The notes under the pieces were generated by a model that saw nothing but the letters and a program-made list of their open reading frames with translations, had not been told where the DNA came from and searched no databases. Positions 18,126 to 27,521 of a stretch of DNA of 64,000 bases are shown here, one piece after another; within the stretch, counting starts at the first letter, position 1, and the number at the start of each line of letters is the position of its first letter. Source of the stretch: CAIXSC01 sp046349855 (GTDB taxonomy: Bacteria > Planctomycetota > Planctomycetia > Pirellulales > Pirellulaceae); NCBI GenBank assembly GCA_046349855.1, contig JAXMBM010000003.1, forward strand, positions 124,001 to 188,000, read 5' to 3'. Made by a program: the position numbers and the translations under genes.

Positions 18126-18154
18126 TTGACCGTTCCGTGGATCGAACCTATGAT
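18126..18154 (+). promoter_or_regulatory. Sigma-70-type promoter for pseudopilin gene
   Basis: TTGACC and TATGAT separated by exactly 17 bases, giving a leader of about 46 bases before the ATG at 18207. Confidence 0.6.
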
Positions 18155-18206
18155 GGCAACTGGAGTACTGAGTGTCCATCTTGGCCAGGCGCAACCGTGT
18201 GAAACC

Positions 18207-19196
18207 ATGGAACATCGACGCGGCTTGACGCTGATCGAATTGTTGGTGGTGGTCGCCGTGATTGGCCTGCTCGTCGCCCTGCTGCTGCCGGCCGTGCAGG
18301 CGGCGCGCGAGTCGGCTCGATTGACGCAGTGCAAGAACAACCTCCGGCAGCTCGGACTGGCTCTCCAGTCCTACCATGATGCCTTGGGAACTCTCCCGTC
18401 CGGTTATCTCACAACGCGGGCGACTACCGGGAGCACCACGACGACCGGTCGAGTGCCGCACGCGCTGCGAGGTTCTCAGGATCGGTTTGATGCTTCGCCG
18501 CCCACCCCACCGGCTCCCGATCCTCAGGCACCCGGCTGGGGCTGGGCGACTCTGCTGTTCCCGTACTGCGAACAGCGGCCGATTCACGAGAGCATTGATT
18601 TTCAGCTGTCGGTGGAACATCCGGACCATGACCGCCTGCGGGTGCAGCGGATCTCCCACCTGGTCTGTCCGTCGGACATCGGTACCGGGAGTTTCGAGGT
18701 CCTGGATACCGCCAATCAACCGATCGCGACCGGTTACACCAACAGCTACACGGCCAGCTTCGGCGCCTACGGCCTGATCAATCTGGAACCGGAAACGGGC
18801 AACGGACTGTTCCAGCGGAACAGTGGTCACACGCTGGCCAGCATTCTGGATGGGACCAGCCACACGCTGGCGATTGGAGAACGGGGAGCGATCCTGGCCA
18901 AGGCTCCGTGGGCCGGCGTGGTTTCGGGCGGGACGTGCCGGACATCACCCGGGGCGCCGGTTTATACGTCGATTGTCGAGCAGGCGCCGGTCATGGCGCT
19001 GGCGCGCATCGGCAACCGGAATCCGAACAGCCCCTGGAGCGAACCGTACGATTTCTTCTCGCCCCATCGGCAATCGATCTACTTTGTCTACGCGGATGGT
19101 TCGGTGCACGGAATTGCGACAACCATCGATATGGACGTCTTCCGCGCCTTGGCCACGCGAGACGGCCAGGACAGCGTCCAGGGACCATCGCCATGA
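18207..19196 (+). CDS. DUF1559 pseudopilin-like protein
   Basis: This 329-residue protein begins with a type IV prepilin-like signal (HRRG|LTLIELLVVVAVIGLL, Glu at +5 of the mature part), followed by ARESARLTQCKNNLRQLGLA, the hallmark of the DUF1559 family that is greatly expanded in Planctomycetota. The C-terminal SPHRQSIYFVYADGSVH is the usual 'H-G-G-x-x-N-x-x-F-A-D-G' end motif in a divergent form. It is probably processed by a prepilin peptidase and placed in the envelope. The stop codon overlaps the ATG of the next gene. Confidence 0.9.
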   Translation: MEHRRGLTLIELLVVVAVIGLLVALLLPAVQAARESARLTQCKNNLRQLGLALQSYHDALGTLPSGYLTTRATTGSTTTTGRVPHALRGSQDRFDASPPTPPAPDPQAPGWGWATLLFPYCEQRPIHESIDFQLSVEHPDHDRLRVQRISHLVCPSDIGTGSFEVLDTANQPIATGYTNSYTASFGAYGLINLEPETGNGLFQRNSGHTLASILDGTSHTLAIGERGAILAKAPWAGVVSGGTCRTSPGAPVYTSIVEQAPVMALARIGNRNPNSPWSEPYDFFSPHRQSIYFVYADGSVHGIATTIDMDVFRALATRDGQDSVQGPSP

Positions 19197-19750
19197 GGCT
19201 CGGCCGGTTCCTTGTTCGCGGTCCGACCGTTCCGCTGATTCTCCTGCTGCTGGCGGGAACCGCCTGCGAATCGCGCCCGCAAGCCCCGGCGCTGCGGGAT
19301 TCTTCGGTCTACCAGAACCGCTCGGCCGGCATGAGGTTTCTGGTCCCGCAAGGATGGACGCAGGTGGCCAACAGCACTCTCCCGGAAGGGCCATTGCCGG
19401 CCGAGATGATGCTCGTCAAGTACCAGATGAAGACGACGGCCCGCGGCGCCATGCTCGAACTCCTCTGCCAGGACAACTCGGAGAAACTCGACCTGGGGGA
19501 TTACCATGCCCAGGCCTCGCACGGTGTGCCGGTCTGGCAGCGGGAAGCGGAACCCGAGTCGTTGACGGTCGGAGGCGCGGCAGCTCAACGCTTCATGTAC
19601 CAGGCGCGGACCGGTACCAGCACGATGCACAAGGACGTGACGGTGTTCCGTCGTGGGGCGCGAGTATTTTCTTTCGTGGGCCTGTACTGGGACGATGACC
19701 ACAACGCGCAAGAAGAAATCCGTCGCGCGATTGGTTCCATCGTCTGGTAA
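19193..19750 (+). CDS. Putative lipoprotein
   Basis: This 185-residue protein starts at an ATGA overlap with the pseudopilin stop, so the two are translationally coupled. The N-terminus is a hydrophobic export signal (TVPLILLLLAGTAC) with a Cys in an imperfect lipobox. The mature part has GMRFLVPQGWTQVAN, a pattern common in small exported proteins with a mixed alpha/beta fold. No enzymatic motif is seen. It is likely an outer-leaflet or periplasmic partner of the pseudopilin. Confidence 0.7.
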   Translation: MRLGRFLVRGPTVPLILLLLAGTACESRPQAPALRDSSVYQNRSAGMRFLVPQGWTQVANSTLPEGPLPAEMMLVKYQMKTTARGAMLELLCQDNSEKLDLGDYHAQASHGVPVWQREAEPESLTVGGAAAQRFMYQARTGTSTMHKDVTVFRRGARVFSFVGLYWDDDHNAQEEIRRAIGSIVW

Positions 19751-20113
19751 CCGCACCATCCGTCGTTTCGTTAGCATGTCATATTATTGACCACGGATGA
19801 CGCGGATGATCACGGATGAATCGCAGATGGTCGGCACTGGTTGAATGACGCTGACAACTTCTGACTGCGGAAGGATTCTGGAAATGACTTCTCTTGCTGT
19901 CGGGCAACTTGTCTCGTAACCTCACAACTGCATCATCGTTAAGCTCGGATGAAGTTGCGCGTGACAGAGGTGCCTGACCAAGGCGCTTTGAAATTGCGCG
20001 TGACGGAATCGCAAATGCCAACAATGCAATGCACCGGAGTTGGCGCACAGCCGGTTTTCACATAGACAAGCACTCGCGGCAACCCGGTGATGGCCATCGT
20101 TCGGTGCCCCGTC
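19751..20113. other. Intergenic region with repeats, no confident gene
   Basis: 19787-19820 holds repeated acggat units like those at 27101-27232. A 38-codon open frame at 19949-20065 reads KLRVTEVPDQGALKLRVTES, with gttgcgcgtgac (19954-19965) and attgcgcgtgac (19993-20004). The same 12-mer occurs inverted at 6969-6980. I see no promoter or RNA gene. Confidence 0.5.
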
Positions 20114-21169
20114 TCACGGCTGAGCTGGTTCCGCGGGCGGCGCCGAATCGGTGGGTTTCGCAGGCTCCATGGGTTTCGCAGGCTCCATGGGCTTCGCAGG
20201 CTCCATGGGCTTCGCGGGCCCGGCAGGCTCGGCGGGTGCTTTACCGGTCAGCTGCTCCAGGGTCTTGCGAGCAGCCACACGGACAATCTCTTCGGGATCC
20301 GACAGCATTTTTTCGATCTCCGGCACGGCGGACCGAGCGGTGTCGCCGCCAATCTGGCCCAGGGATCGAACGGCATCGCGCCGCGCCTTGTGGAAGGAGT
20401 CGGTGAGTGTTTCGAGGAGTGCCGGAACGGCGGATTCGGCGGCGGGACCAATATCACCCGCCGCCTCGGCCGCATGCTCACGGACCGTTGGTTCCTCATC
20501 TTTCATCAGTGGAATCAGCGCCGGGACAGCGGCCGCACCTGCCGCGCCCATCTTGCCGATCGTGCGGGCCGCATTCCAGCGAACTTCACTGGGGAGGGAC
20601 CGATCGTTCATCAGTTCCCGCAGCCGCGGCAACGCCGGTTGCGCCTGCTCGCGATAGACACTCAGCGCCCGAATGATCGGCACGTCGTGCTGCGAATCGA
20701 GCAACTGGGTCAGAGCCGGCACGGCTTGCGCCACGTCCGTCTGCACCTTGGGGACCGCATCCGCGGCCACCGTGCGCACGTGGGGATCGGGATCGCGCAG
20801 CGCGGCCAGCAGTGTCTCACTCACCTCGGCTGACTGAATGCCGGCCTTGCCGAGCAATTCGGCGGAGTTCCAACGCACTTCCGGGGGAGCCGACAGACGG
20901 CGAGTCAGCGCGCACAGCACCGCGGACGCCGCAGCACCGCCATCGGAAAGCGCCGCGAGTGCTGCGTCGGACTGAGCCGGGTCGTCGCTGGCCAACAGGC
21001 GTTCCCAGTGACTCGTCGAACGGCTGGCGAAGAAGGGCTCTCCTCGCAGGTAGCCACGCACCGATCCGGTGGGTTCGTACCACGCTCCCAGGCAGACGAT
21101 CGCCAGAATTCCGATTCCCCAACCGTATCGCTTCATGGGAGCATCCCGGTACCGCTTGAATAGACCCAT
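20114..21169 (-). CDS. Membrane-anchored HEAT-repeat protein
   Basis: This 351-residue protein has one N-terminal membrane helix (WGIGILAIVCLGAWY), then about seven HEAT/PBS-lyase-type repeats with the 'VR-x-x-A-A-x-A-L-G' pattern (EVRWNSAELLGKAG, HVRTVAADAVPKV, EVRWNAARTIGKMG, TVREHAAEAAGDIG, KARRDAVRSLGQIG, IVRVAARKTLEQL). The tail is a Lys-Pro-Met-Glu-Pro-Ala repeat. An ATG at 21136, at the start of the membrane helix, is an alternative start. HEAT arrays bind partner proteins; the partner here is unknown. It is the last gene of a - strand pair with the DUF1559 gene. Confidence 0.8.
   Translation of the reverse strand: MGLFKRYRDAPMKRYGWGIGILAIVCLGAWYEPTGSVRGYLRGEPFFASRSTSHWERLLASDDPAQSDAALAALSDGGAAASAVLCALTRRLSAPPEVRWNSAELLGKAGIQSAEVSETLLAALRDPDPHVRTVAADAVPKVQTDVAQAVPALTQLLDSQHDVPIIRALSVYREQAQPALPRLRELMNDRSLPSEVRWNAARTIGKMGAAGAAAVPALIPLMKDEEPTVREHAAEAAGDIGPAAESAVPALLETLTDSFHKARRDAVRSLGQIGGDTARSAVPEIEKMLSDPEEIVRVAARKTLEQLTGKAPAEPAGPAKPMEPAKPMEPAKPMEPAKPTDSAPPAEPAQP
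20153..20219. repeat. 18-bp coding tandem repeat
   Basis: About 3.7 copies of an 18-bp unit (gggtttcgcaggctccat, with one t/c variant) encode the PMEPAK-type tail of the HEAT protein. Length variation between strains is likely. Confidence 0.8.
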
Positions 21170-21193
21170 CCGCTCGCGAAGCGTCCTGGCGAC

Positions 21194-22153
21194 TTACAAG
21201 CCACCTCCGTCGACCACTTCACCGGTCTGGGCCGTAACCACTGCCGACAGCACGGGCAGCGAGAGCGTTTCCTTGAGAAACTGTACATGGCCATCGGCGA
21301 AAAGGAAATTGCCTCCACCGGGATGCAGACTATACGGTTCATTGTCGTTACGGCGGTTCATCGACGCCGTGCACCCTCCGCCCACTCCGCAGCCCTCCAG
21401 AACACCATTGTTGGCGGCGCCGTCCAGACTGAACGGCCCTTCGCTATCGGCCCAACAGATGCCCTGATCGTTGGTCAATCCAGGCTGCATGCGGCGATTC
21501 CGCAGAACCAGCGGGCGCGATGAACACTCGACCACCATGACCGTGTTCGAAGTGCCATCCAGTACGTCCCCCATACGCGTGGCCGAATTGCGATACATGA
21601 CCGAAAAGCGGTTCGTGGAAGTATAGATTGGTGCAGGCAGGTGCGGGTTGATGGAACTCGGCTGGACCCCCATGATCGCCTCGTAATCGGTCGGCGCGAC
21701 CGGGACGGAAAAAGTGACTGCCGGCCGCGGTGCCTTGGCAATCGCCGACGTGACGTCGGGACCACGCACCGCCGTGGGACACCGGAAGACGCGCAGCGGA
21801 ATGGCGGCCACGGTGGGATTGGTTCCTTCCCACCAGTTCACCTGAAAGTCGTACAACTCCTTGACGTTCTGTTGTTCCAGAAACGGGAGGACCAGGGGCC
21901 GCCAGCCGACGTACTTGCCTGCAGGATTCCCGGGACCCGTGGTGGTCCACCCCGAGGCCGGAAAGACCTGATACACGTCATGAAACATCTGCAGCCCCAA
22001 CCCTAGCTGACGCATGTTGTTGACGCATTCGGTCCGCCGGGCGGACTCCCGCGCGGCCTGCACCGCCGGCAGCAAGAGCGCTACCAGCAAGCCGATGATC
22101 GCAATCACGACCAGCAGTTCCACCAGGGTAAATCCAGATTTTCGAGAGGCCAT
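21194..22153 (-). CDS. DUF1559 pseudopilin-like protein
   Basis: This 319-residue protein begins ASRKSG|FTLVELLVVIAIIG, a textbook type III/IV prepilin cleavage site, and continues AARESARRTECVNNMRQLGL. The typical end motif is intact: HPGGGNFLFADGHVQFLKETL. I start it at 22153, where GGAAGAA lies six bases upstream, rather than at the first ATG of the frame. It is likely a structural surface or secretion-associated pseudopilin of the kind that occurs in dozens of copies per planctomycete genome. Confidence 0.92.
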   Translation of the reverse strand: MASRKSGFTLVELLVVIAIIGLLVALLLPAVQAARESARRTECVNNMRQLGLGLQMFHDVYQVFPASGWTTTGPGNPAGKYVGWRPLVLPFLEQQNVKELYDFQVNWWEGTNPTVAAIPLRVFRCPTAVRGPDVTSAIAKAPRPAVTFSVPVAPTDYEAIMGVQPSSINPHLPAPIYTSTNRFSVMYRNSATRMGDVLDGTSNTVMVVECSSRPLVLRNRRMQPGLTNDQGICWADSEGPFSLDGAANNGVLEGCGVGGGCTASMNRRNDNEPYSLHPGGGNFLFADGHVQFLKETLSLPVLSAVVTAQTGEVVDGGGL

Positions 22154-22221
22154 TGAATTTCTTCCGCTTGAAGTGAAACCGCCGATCACTCGCCACTCAC
22201 CCCTCTAATGGGCAACTCCGA

Positions 22222-22249
22222 ATCATACTCCAGAGATGGGGTAAGGCAA
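22222..22249 (-). promoter_or_regulatory. Sigma-70-type promoter for pseudopilin gene
   Basis: On the - strand, TTGCCT and TATGAT are separated by 16 bases, about 70 bases upstream of the ATG at 22153. The -10 matches that of the other DUF1559 gene. Confidence 0.55.
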
Positions 22250-22325
22250 GTTCACGGCCAGCCACCGAGGCACGTCCCATTCCGCTTCCTTGCCACGGTT
22301 GCCCCCGCAGGGAAGGCGATTCAGA

Positions 22326-25300
22326 ATGGCAGGAATGAAACGCATTTTCTTGGGCCTCGGCGTCGTTCTGGTGGCCTCGCTGCTGCGAGCCGAGCCGCTG
22401 GACTACAACCGCGACATTCAACCCCTGCTGGCCGAACATTGCCTGCATTGCCATGGGCGAGACGACGGCTCGCGCAAGGCTGGCCTGCGGCTGGACGACC
22501 GTGCCGCGGCCTTGAAGGGCGGCGAGAGCGACGGCCCGGCCATCGTGCCCGGTCAGCCCGATCAGAGCTCCCTGCTGGCCCGCGTGCGGTCGACCGATCC
22601 GGACGTCGTCATGCCGCCGCCGCAGGAACGCAAGCCGCTGCGGCCGGCCGACATCGAGAAGCTCCGCCAGTGGATCCAACAGGGAGCTCCCTATGCCGGA
22701 CATTGGGCCTTCACCGCGCCGGTTCAGGCCGCGGTGCCGACCGTCCCGTCGCCGGACGGCTCGCCGTCGCGTCATCCGGTGGATGCCTTTGTCCGAGCTC
22801 GCCTGCAGACCGCCGGACTGACCCCTTCCCCATCCGCCGCGCCCGAGATCCTCTGCCGGCGGCTGCACCTCGATCTGATCGGCTTGCCGCCGTCGCTGGA
22901 AGCGGTCTCCTCCTTCCGCCGCGCCGTCGCCGAAAAGGGGCTCGAGGCGGCCGTCGCTCAACTGGTCGATGCGCTGCTGCAGGATCGGCGGTACGGCGAA
23001 AAGTGGGCCCGCCACTGGCTCGACGTCGCCCGCTATTCGGACAGCAACGGCTTCGAGAAAGATCTGCCGCGCGAACAATGGATCTGGCGCGACTGGGTGA
23101 TTCAGGCCTTGAATTCCGACCTGCCGTATGACCAGTTCATCATCGAACAGATAGCCGGCGATCTGCTGGGTGACCGCGCGGCGCGCTCGTTCGTCGCCAC
23201 CGGCTACCTGCGCAACAGCATGATCAACGAGGAAGGAGCGATCGTTCCCGAAGAGTGGCGGATGGAGGCCATGTTCGACCGGATGGATGCCATTGGGTCG
23301 GGCATCCTGGGCCTGTCGCTGAAGTGCGGTCAGTGTCACAGCCACAAGTTCGATCCGCTGACGCAGGCCGAATATTACGGTCTGTTCGCGTTCCTCAACA
23401 ACACCTATGAGGCCCAGTCCTGGGTGTACTCGGAGGAACAACAGGCGGCACTCGCCAAACTCCGCGCCGGCATCACCGCCGTGGAAGAGCGACTGAAGAA
23501 GCAGCTGCCGGATTGGGAGCAGAAGCTGGCGGCGTGGGAAGGGGCGGAACGAAATCGGTGGAGCGGCCTGCGCTGGCAGGTGGTGGAACCGCAGGACACC
23601 CATTCTTCGTCCGAGCTGAATCATCCCACGATCCTGCCGGACCACAGTGTCCTCACGCTGGGGCACCGCACCATTGCGGGCGACGTGCATTTCCTGGCCG
23701 AACCCCGCGTGGAACAGGTAACGGGAATCCGGCTGGAGATTCTGCCGCATGGCGACCTGCCGTTCGGCGGCCCGGGACGCAGTTACCTGGGAACCTGGGC
23801 CCTCACCGAGCTGGTGGTCGAGGCGAAGAAGCCGGGGAGCGACACCTGGGAGAAACTGCCGCTGGTGAATGTCACGGCCGATTTCGCGGAGCCGCCAGCG
23901 GGGATGGAGCCGGAATGGGAAAACAAGTCACGCGACAAGGACCGTCAGCGGCTACGGGGACCCGCGGCCTATCTGGCCGACGGAGACGACAAGACGGCCT
24001 GGCGCGCCGACCGCGGGCGCGGGCGGCGCAACACGGCGTCGGTGGCGGTCGCGCAGTTCGCCGCACCGCTTACGCTTCCGCCGGGAACTCGGCTCAAATT
24101 CGCGCTGGTGACGAATCACGGCGGCGACGACAACGGCCCGAAGAACACGCAAGTCGGCCGCTTCCGCATCTCGCTCACGCAGGCGCCCGATCCGCGGGCT
24201 CCGAACACCCCCTACGCCGCCCTGTTGGCGCTCGAGACTCCCGCCGAACAACGCACCGCCGCCGAAAAGCAGGCGCTGTTCGATGCCTGGCGGCAGACGG
24301 TCCCGGAATTCAAGGCGCTGAACGACGAGATCGACAAGTTGTGGCGCGATTATCCCGAGGCCTTGACCACGGTCCTCCACCTGAGCGAACGATGGTCGGC
24401 CGATGCTCGCGAGACGCGACGGCTGGAACGCGGCGTGTGGAATCAGGGTCGGGAAGTGATCCCGCCCGGCGTTCCCGCGGCCCTGCATCCGTGGCCGGCC
24501 GATCAGCCCCTCAACCGCCTCGGTCTGGCTCGCTGGCTGGTGGACCGCCGGTCGCCGCTCACCGCCCGCGTCGCCGTGAATCGCTGCTGGCAGGCGGTCT
24601 TTGGCGTGGGCATCGTGGAAACGGCGGAGGACTTTGGCACGCGAGCCCCCGAGCCATCGCACCCGCAGCTGCTCGACTGGCTGGCCGTCGATTTCATGGA
24701 TCACGGGTGGAGCCAGAAGCACCTGCTCCGCCGGCTGCTGACCTCGGAAACCTATCGCCAGACCTCGCGTGTGACGCCCGAGCAGCTGGAACGCGATCCG
24801 CGGAACCGGCTGTTGGCGCGCGGACCGCGCTTTCGGGTCGAGGCGGAGGTGGTACGAGACATCGCCCTGACCGCGTCCGGGCTGCTGACCGACAAGTTGG
24901 GCGGGCCGAGCATTTTCCCGCCGGTTCCTCAGAGCGTGCTGGACTTCAATTTCTTCAAACCGGCCTACTGGAAGCCGGCCGAGGACGCATCGCGGTACAG
25001 CCGAGCGCTGTATGTATTCCGCAAGCGATCGATGCCCGATCCGGTCCTCAGCGCACTCGACGCGCCGACCGGTGACACGGCTTGCACGCGGCGTGCCCGT
25101 TCGAATTCCCCGCTGGCTGCCCTGACAACACTGAACGAACCACTGTTTATCGAAGCGGCTCAGGCGCTGGCGCTGCGCGTACTCCGCGACGGCGGCCCTG
25201 ACGACGCGGCGCGCATCGCGTTCGCCTTCCAGCTGTGCACCAGTCGGCAACCTTCCGAGGCCGAACGGGCTCGGTTGGTCGAGCTGCTGGAGAGCCGCCG

Positions 25301-25463
25301 GGCGCGGCTGCGGCGCGGGGAACTGCGGGCCGCGGAGCTCGCCTTTTCCCCATTCACGCGTCCCACCGCCATCCCGCCCGACGCGACCCCCAACGAGGTC
25401 GCCGCCTGGGCCATCGTAGCGCGCGTCCTGCTCAACCTCGACGAAACCATTGCCAAGAACTGA
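22326..25463 (+). CDS. PSCyt1-DUF1549-DUF1553 c-type cytochrome protein
   Basis: This 1045-residue exported protein has a signal peptide (MKRIFLGLGVVLVASLLRAE). A cytochrome-c-like PSCyt1 domain follows, with one haem site (HCLHCHGRD) and the MPPP motif, where the Met is the usual second haem ligand. The DUF1549 domain is next (LDLIGLPP, YGEKWARHWLDVARYSDS, CGQCHSHKFDPLTQAEYYGL, which holds a second CxxCH). A middle insertion of about 250 residues has discoidin-like beta character. DUF1553 ends the protein (LARWLVDRRSPLTARVAVNR, RRLLTSETYRQTS). Such proteins are paired with DUF1501 partners, as here (12 bp gap), and are thought to act in periplasmic degradation of complex carbohydrates; the exact reaction is not established. 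Confidence 0.92.
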   Translation: MAGMKRIFLGLGVVLVASLLRAEPLDYNRDIQPLLAEHCLHCHGRDDGSRKAGLRLDDRAAALKGGESDGPAIVPGQPDQSSLLARVRSTDPDVVMPPPQERKPLRPADIEKLRQWIQQGAPYAGHWAFTAPVQAAVPTVPSPDGSPSRHPVDAFVRARLQTAGLTPSPSAAPEILCRRLHLDLIGLPPSLEAVSSFRRAVAEKGLEAAVAQLVDALLQDRRYGEKWARHWLDVARYSDSNGFEKDLPREQWIWRDWVIQALNSDLPYDQFIIEQIAGDLLGDRAARSFVATGYLRNSMINEEGAIVPEEWRMEAMFDRMDAIGSGILGLSLKCGQCHSHKFDPLTQAEYYGLFAFLNNTYEAQSWVYSEEQQAALAKLRAGITAVEERLKKQLPDWEQKLAAWEGAERNRWSGLRWQVVEPQDTHSSSELNHPTILPDHSVLTLGHRTIAGDVHFLAEPRVEQVTGIRLEILPHGDLPFGGPGRSYLGTWALTELVVEAKKPGSDTWEKLPLVNVTADFAEPPAGMEPEWENKSRDKDRQRLRGPAAYLADGDDKTAWRADRGRGRRNTASVAVAQFAAPLTLPPGTRLKFALVTNHGGDDNGPKNTQVGRFRISLTQAPDPRAPNTPYAALLALETPAEQRTAAEKQALFDAWRQTVPEFKALNDEIDKLWRDYPEALTTVLHLSERWSADARETRRLERGVWNQGREVIPPGVPAALHPWPADQPLNRLGLARWLVDRRSPLTARVAVNRCWQAVFGVGIVETAEDFGTRAPEPSHPQLLDWLAVDFMDHGWSQKHLLRRLLTSETYRQTSRVTPEQLERDPRNRLLARGPRFRVEAEVVRDIALTASGLLTDKLGGPSIFPPVPQSVLDFNFFKPAYWKPAEDASRYSRALYVFRKRSMPDPVLSALDAPTGDTACTRRARSNSPLAALTTLNEPLFIEAAQALALRVLRDGGPDDAARIAFAFQLCTSRQPSEAERARLVELLESRRARLRRGELRAAELAFSPFTRPTAIPPDATPNEVAAWAIVARVLLNLDETIAKN

Positions 25464-25474
25464 GCCACCGAGCC

Positions 25475-26899
25475 ATGAAACGTGATCTTTCTTTGCCGGA
25501 GCGTCGAGCTCGTCAACTGGCTCGCCGCTGGTTCCTCCGGGACTGTGGCGTGGGACTGGGTGCGCTGGCCCTCCAGGCCCTGGCCCAGCAGGACTCGAGT
25601 GCCGCGGCCACGCATCCGCTGGCGCCGCGGGCACCGCACTTTCCTGGCAAGGTAAGTCGAGTGATTTATCTGTTCCATGCCGGTGCGCCGAGCCACCTGG
25701 AGTTGTACGACTACAAGCCGGAGCTGGAAAAGCGGAACGGGCAGTTGCCCCCCGCCGAGTTGCTCAAGGACTACCGGGCCGCATTCATCAAGCCAAACTC
25801 AGCGTTGCTCGGCCCCAAATTCAAATTCCACAAGCGGGGCGCCTGCGGGATGGAGCTGAGCGAGGTGCTCCCGCATCTGGGTACCGTGGCGGACGAGCTG
25901 TGCCTGATCCGCACTCTGCAGACCGATGCCGTCAATCACGCGCCGGCGCAGATCCTGATGAACACGGGGAACCAGAATTTCGGCCGGCCCAGTTTCGGGG
26001 CCTGGACCCTGTACGGACTCGGCAGCGACAGCCAGGATCTCCCCGGCTACGTGGTGCTGACCAGCGGCAATGGGACGAGCGGCGGAGCCAGCAATTATGG
26101 ATCGGGCTTCCTGCCCAACATGTACGGCGGCGTGCCGTTCCGCAGCGCCGGCGATCCGGTCCTCTATCTTTCCAATCCGCCCGGCTTCGACGAGGAAACT
26201 CAGCGCGCCTCGCTCACGACACTCCGGGAGCTCAACACCCTCGCGCACCAGGAAGTCGGCGATCCCGAGATTCTGGCGCGGATCGAGAGTTACGAAATGG
26301 CCTACCGTCTGCAGAGCAGTGCTCCGCAGCTGATCGATCTGTCGTCCGAACCCAAGGCGGTCCTGGATCTCTACGGCATCCAGGACATCAAGCAGTCGTC
26401 CTATGCTCGCAACTGCCTGCTCGCGCGCCGCATGATCGAACGCGGAGTCCGCTTCGTGCAGCTGTTCCACGAGGCCTGGGATCAGCACGGTAATCTGACC
26501 AATGGAGTGAAAAAGAACGCTCAGGATACCGACCAGTCAACCGCCGCCCTGATCAAGGATCTCAAGCAGCGCGGATTGCTGCAGGATACGCTGGTCATCT
26601 GGGGCGGCGAGTTCGGCCGGACACCGATGGTGCAGGGCGGCAACGACGGGCGCGACCACCACAACCGCTGTTTCTCCTGCTGGCTCGCCGGCGGAGGCGT
26701 CAAAGCCGGTCATGTGCACGGCACGACCGACGACCTGGGCTTCAACGTGGCCACCGATCCCGTGCAGGTCCATGACCTCCAGGCCACGCTGCTCCACCTT
26801 CTGGGCTTCGACCACCGCAAACTCACCTACCGCGTCCAGGGACTCGACATGCGACTCACCGGCATCGACGGCAACGTCGTCACCGGCGTGCTGGCGTAG
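25475..26899 (+). CDS. DUF1501 sulfatase-fold exported protein
   Basis: This 474-residue protein has a Tat-like export signal (RRWFLRDCGVGLGALAL). The DUF1501 signatures are present: VIYLFHAGAPSHLELYDYKP, ILMNTGNQNFGRPSFGAW, RRMIERGVRFVQLFHEAWDQH and VIWGGEFGRTPMVQGGNDGRDHHNRCFSCWLAGGG. The fold belongs to the alkaline phosphatase/sulfatase superfamily, but the sulfatase Cys/Ser formylglycine motif is absent. It is the second gene of the cytochrome pair, and the two products probably act together in the periplasm. Confidence 0.92.
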   Translation: MKRDLSLPERRARQLARRWFLRDCGVGLGALALQALAQQDSSAAATHPLAPRAPHFPGKVSRVIYLFHAGAPSHLELYDYKPELEKRNGQLPPAELLKDYRAAFIKPNSALLGPKFKFHKRGACGMELSEVLPHLGTVADELCLIRTLQTDAVNHAPAQILMNTGNQNFGRPSFGAWTLYGLGSDSQDLPGYVVLTSGNGTSGGASNYGSGFLPNMYGGVPFRSAGDPVLYLSNPPGFDEETQRASLTTLRELNTLAHQEVGDPEILARIESYEMAYRLQSSAPQLIDLSSEPKAVLDLYGIQDIKQSSYARNCLLARRMIERGVRFVQLFHEAWDQHGNLTNGVKKNAQDTDQSTAALIKDLKQRGLLQDTLVIWGGEFGRTPMVQGGNDGRDHHNRCFSCWLAGGGVKAGHVHGTTDDLGFNVATDPVQVHDLQATLLHLLGFDHRKLTYRVQGLDMRLTGIDGNVVTGVLA

Positions 26900-27521
26900 T
26901 TCCCAGACCGGATCGAGGAAGCGCGATCCGGACGCGGCGGAGAGCGCGGGGCTGTGAGGTCCCAAGGTTACTGAGAGCGACGAACGGCGGCGGGCACTCG
27001 AGGATGCCCCTTCCAACCCGTGGACTGATTCTGACGGCGCCTACCCGTTCTGCCGGCGCGTGCTCGGCCGACCCCTGTTCGTCGGCTTCAGCCGGGGAGT
27101 TTGACCACGGATAGCACGGATGACACGGATCAACTCGTCGGCCTACCGTTCTGGCGATTCGTCGGTTGCGTGCCGATGTCACGCATCCAGACTCTTTCGT
27201 CGCTTATCCGTGTCACCCGTGTGATCCGTGGTTGCGTTGTCTCTGCCCCTGGCCTGACTCCCGACCGTTGTGACGAAAGTTTCGGACGCGTCGCAAGTCT
27301 TGCGGCCAAAGTGCTCTCGTCGTACGTTGATCGGCTGTGGTTTTCGTCTCGGCAGTGCCTTTTGGCGTCGCCAATGGAAAAGGCCAACCGGGACGGATTC
27401 CGCGTCGGCGCCGATCCGCCGCCGAACTAGCGGATCCACGCAAGCGGCGGCTCGCGCGTGAATTGGCATTCCGGGTCCTGTGGCCGCCGCCGCGTGATTC
27501 TGGGCGTTCTGCCGACGACTA
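26900..27521. other. 622-bp intergenic region with inverted repeat, no gene
   Basis: It carries the acggat repeats at 27101-27130 and, inverted, 27206-27232. Open frames here have no ribosome-binding site and no known motifs. It separates a + strand operon from the end of a - strand operon. Confidence 0.6.
27101..27232. repeat. Interspersed acggat repeat in inverted pair
   Basis: 27101-27130 reads ttgaccacggatagcacgga and on, with 9-base units ending cacggat. 27206-27232 is the reverse-complement type (atccgtgtcacccgtgtgat and on). The arms could pair over a ~75-base spacer. A third copy lies at 19787-19820. Confidence 0.65.

Noticed and set aside
26900..27521. Short open frames in the intergenic region
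   Set aside because: They consist largely of the acggat repeats and have no conserved features or start signals.
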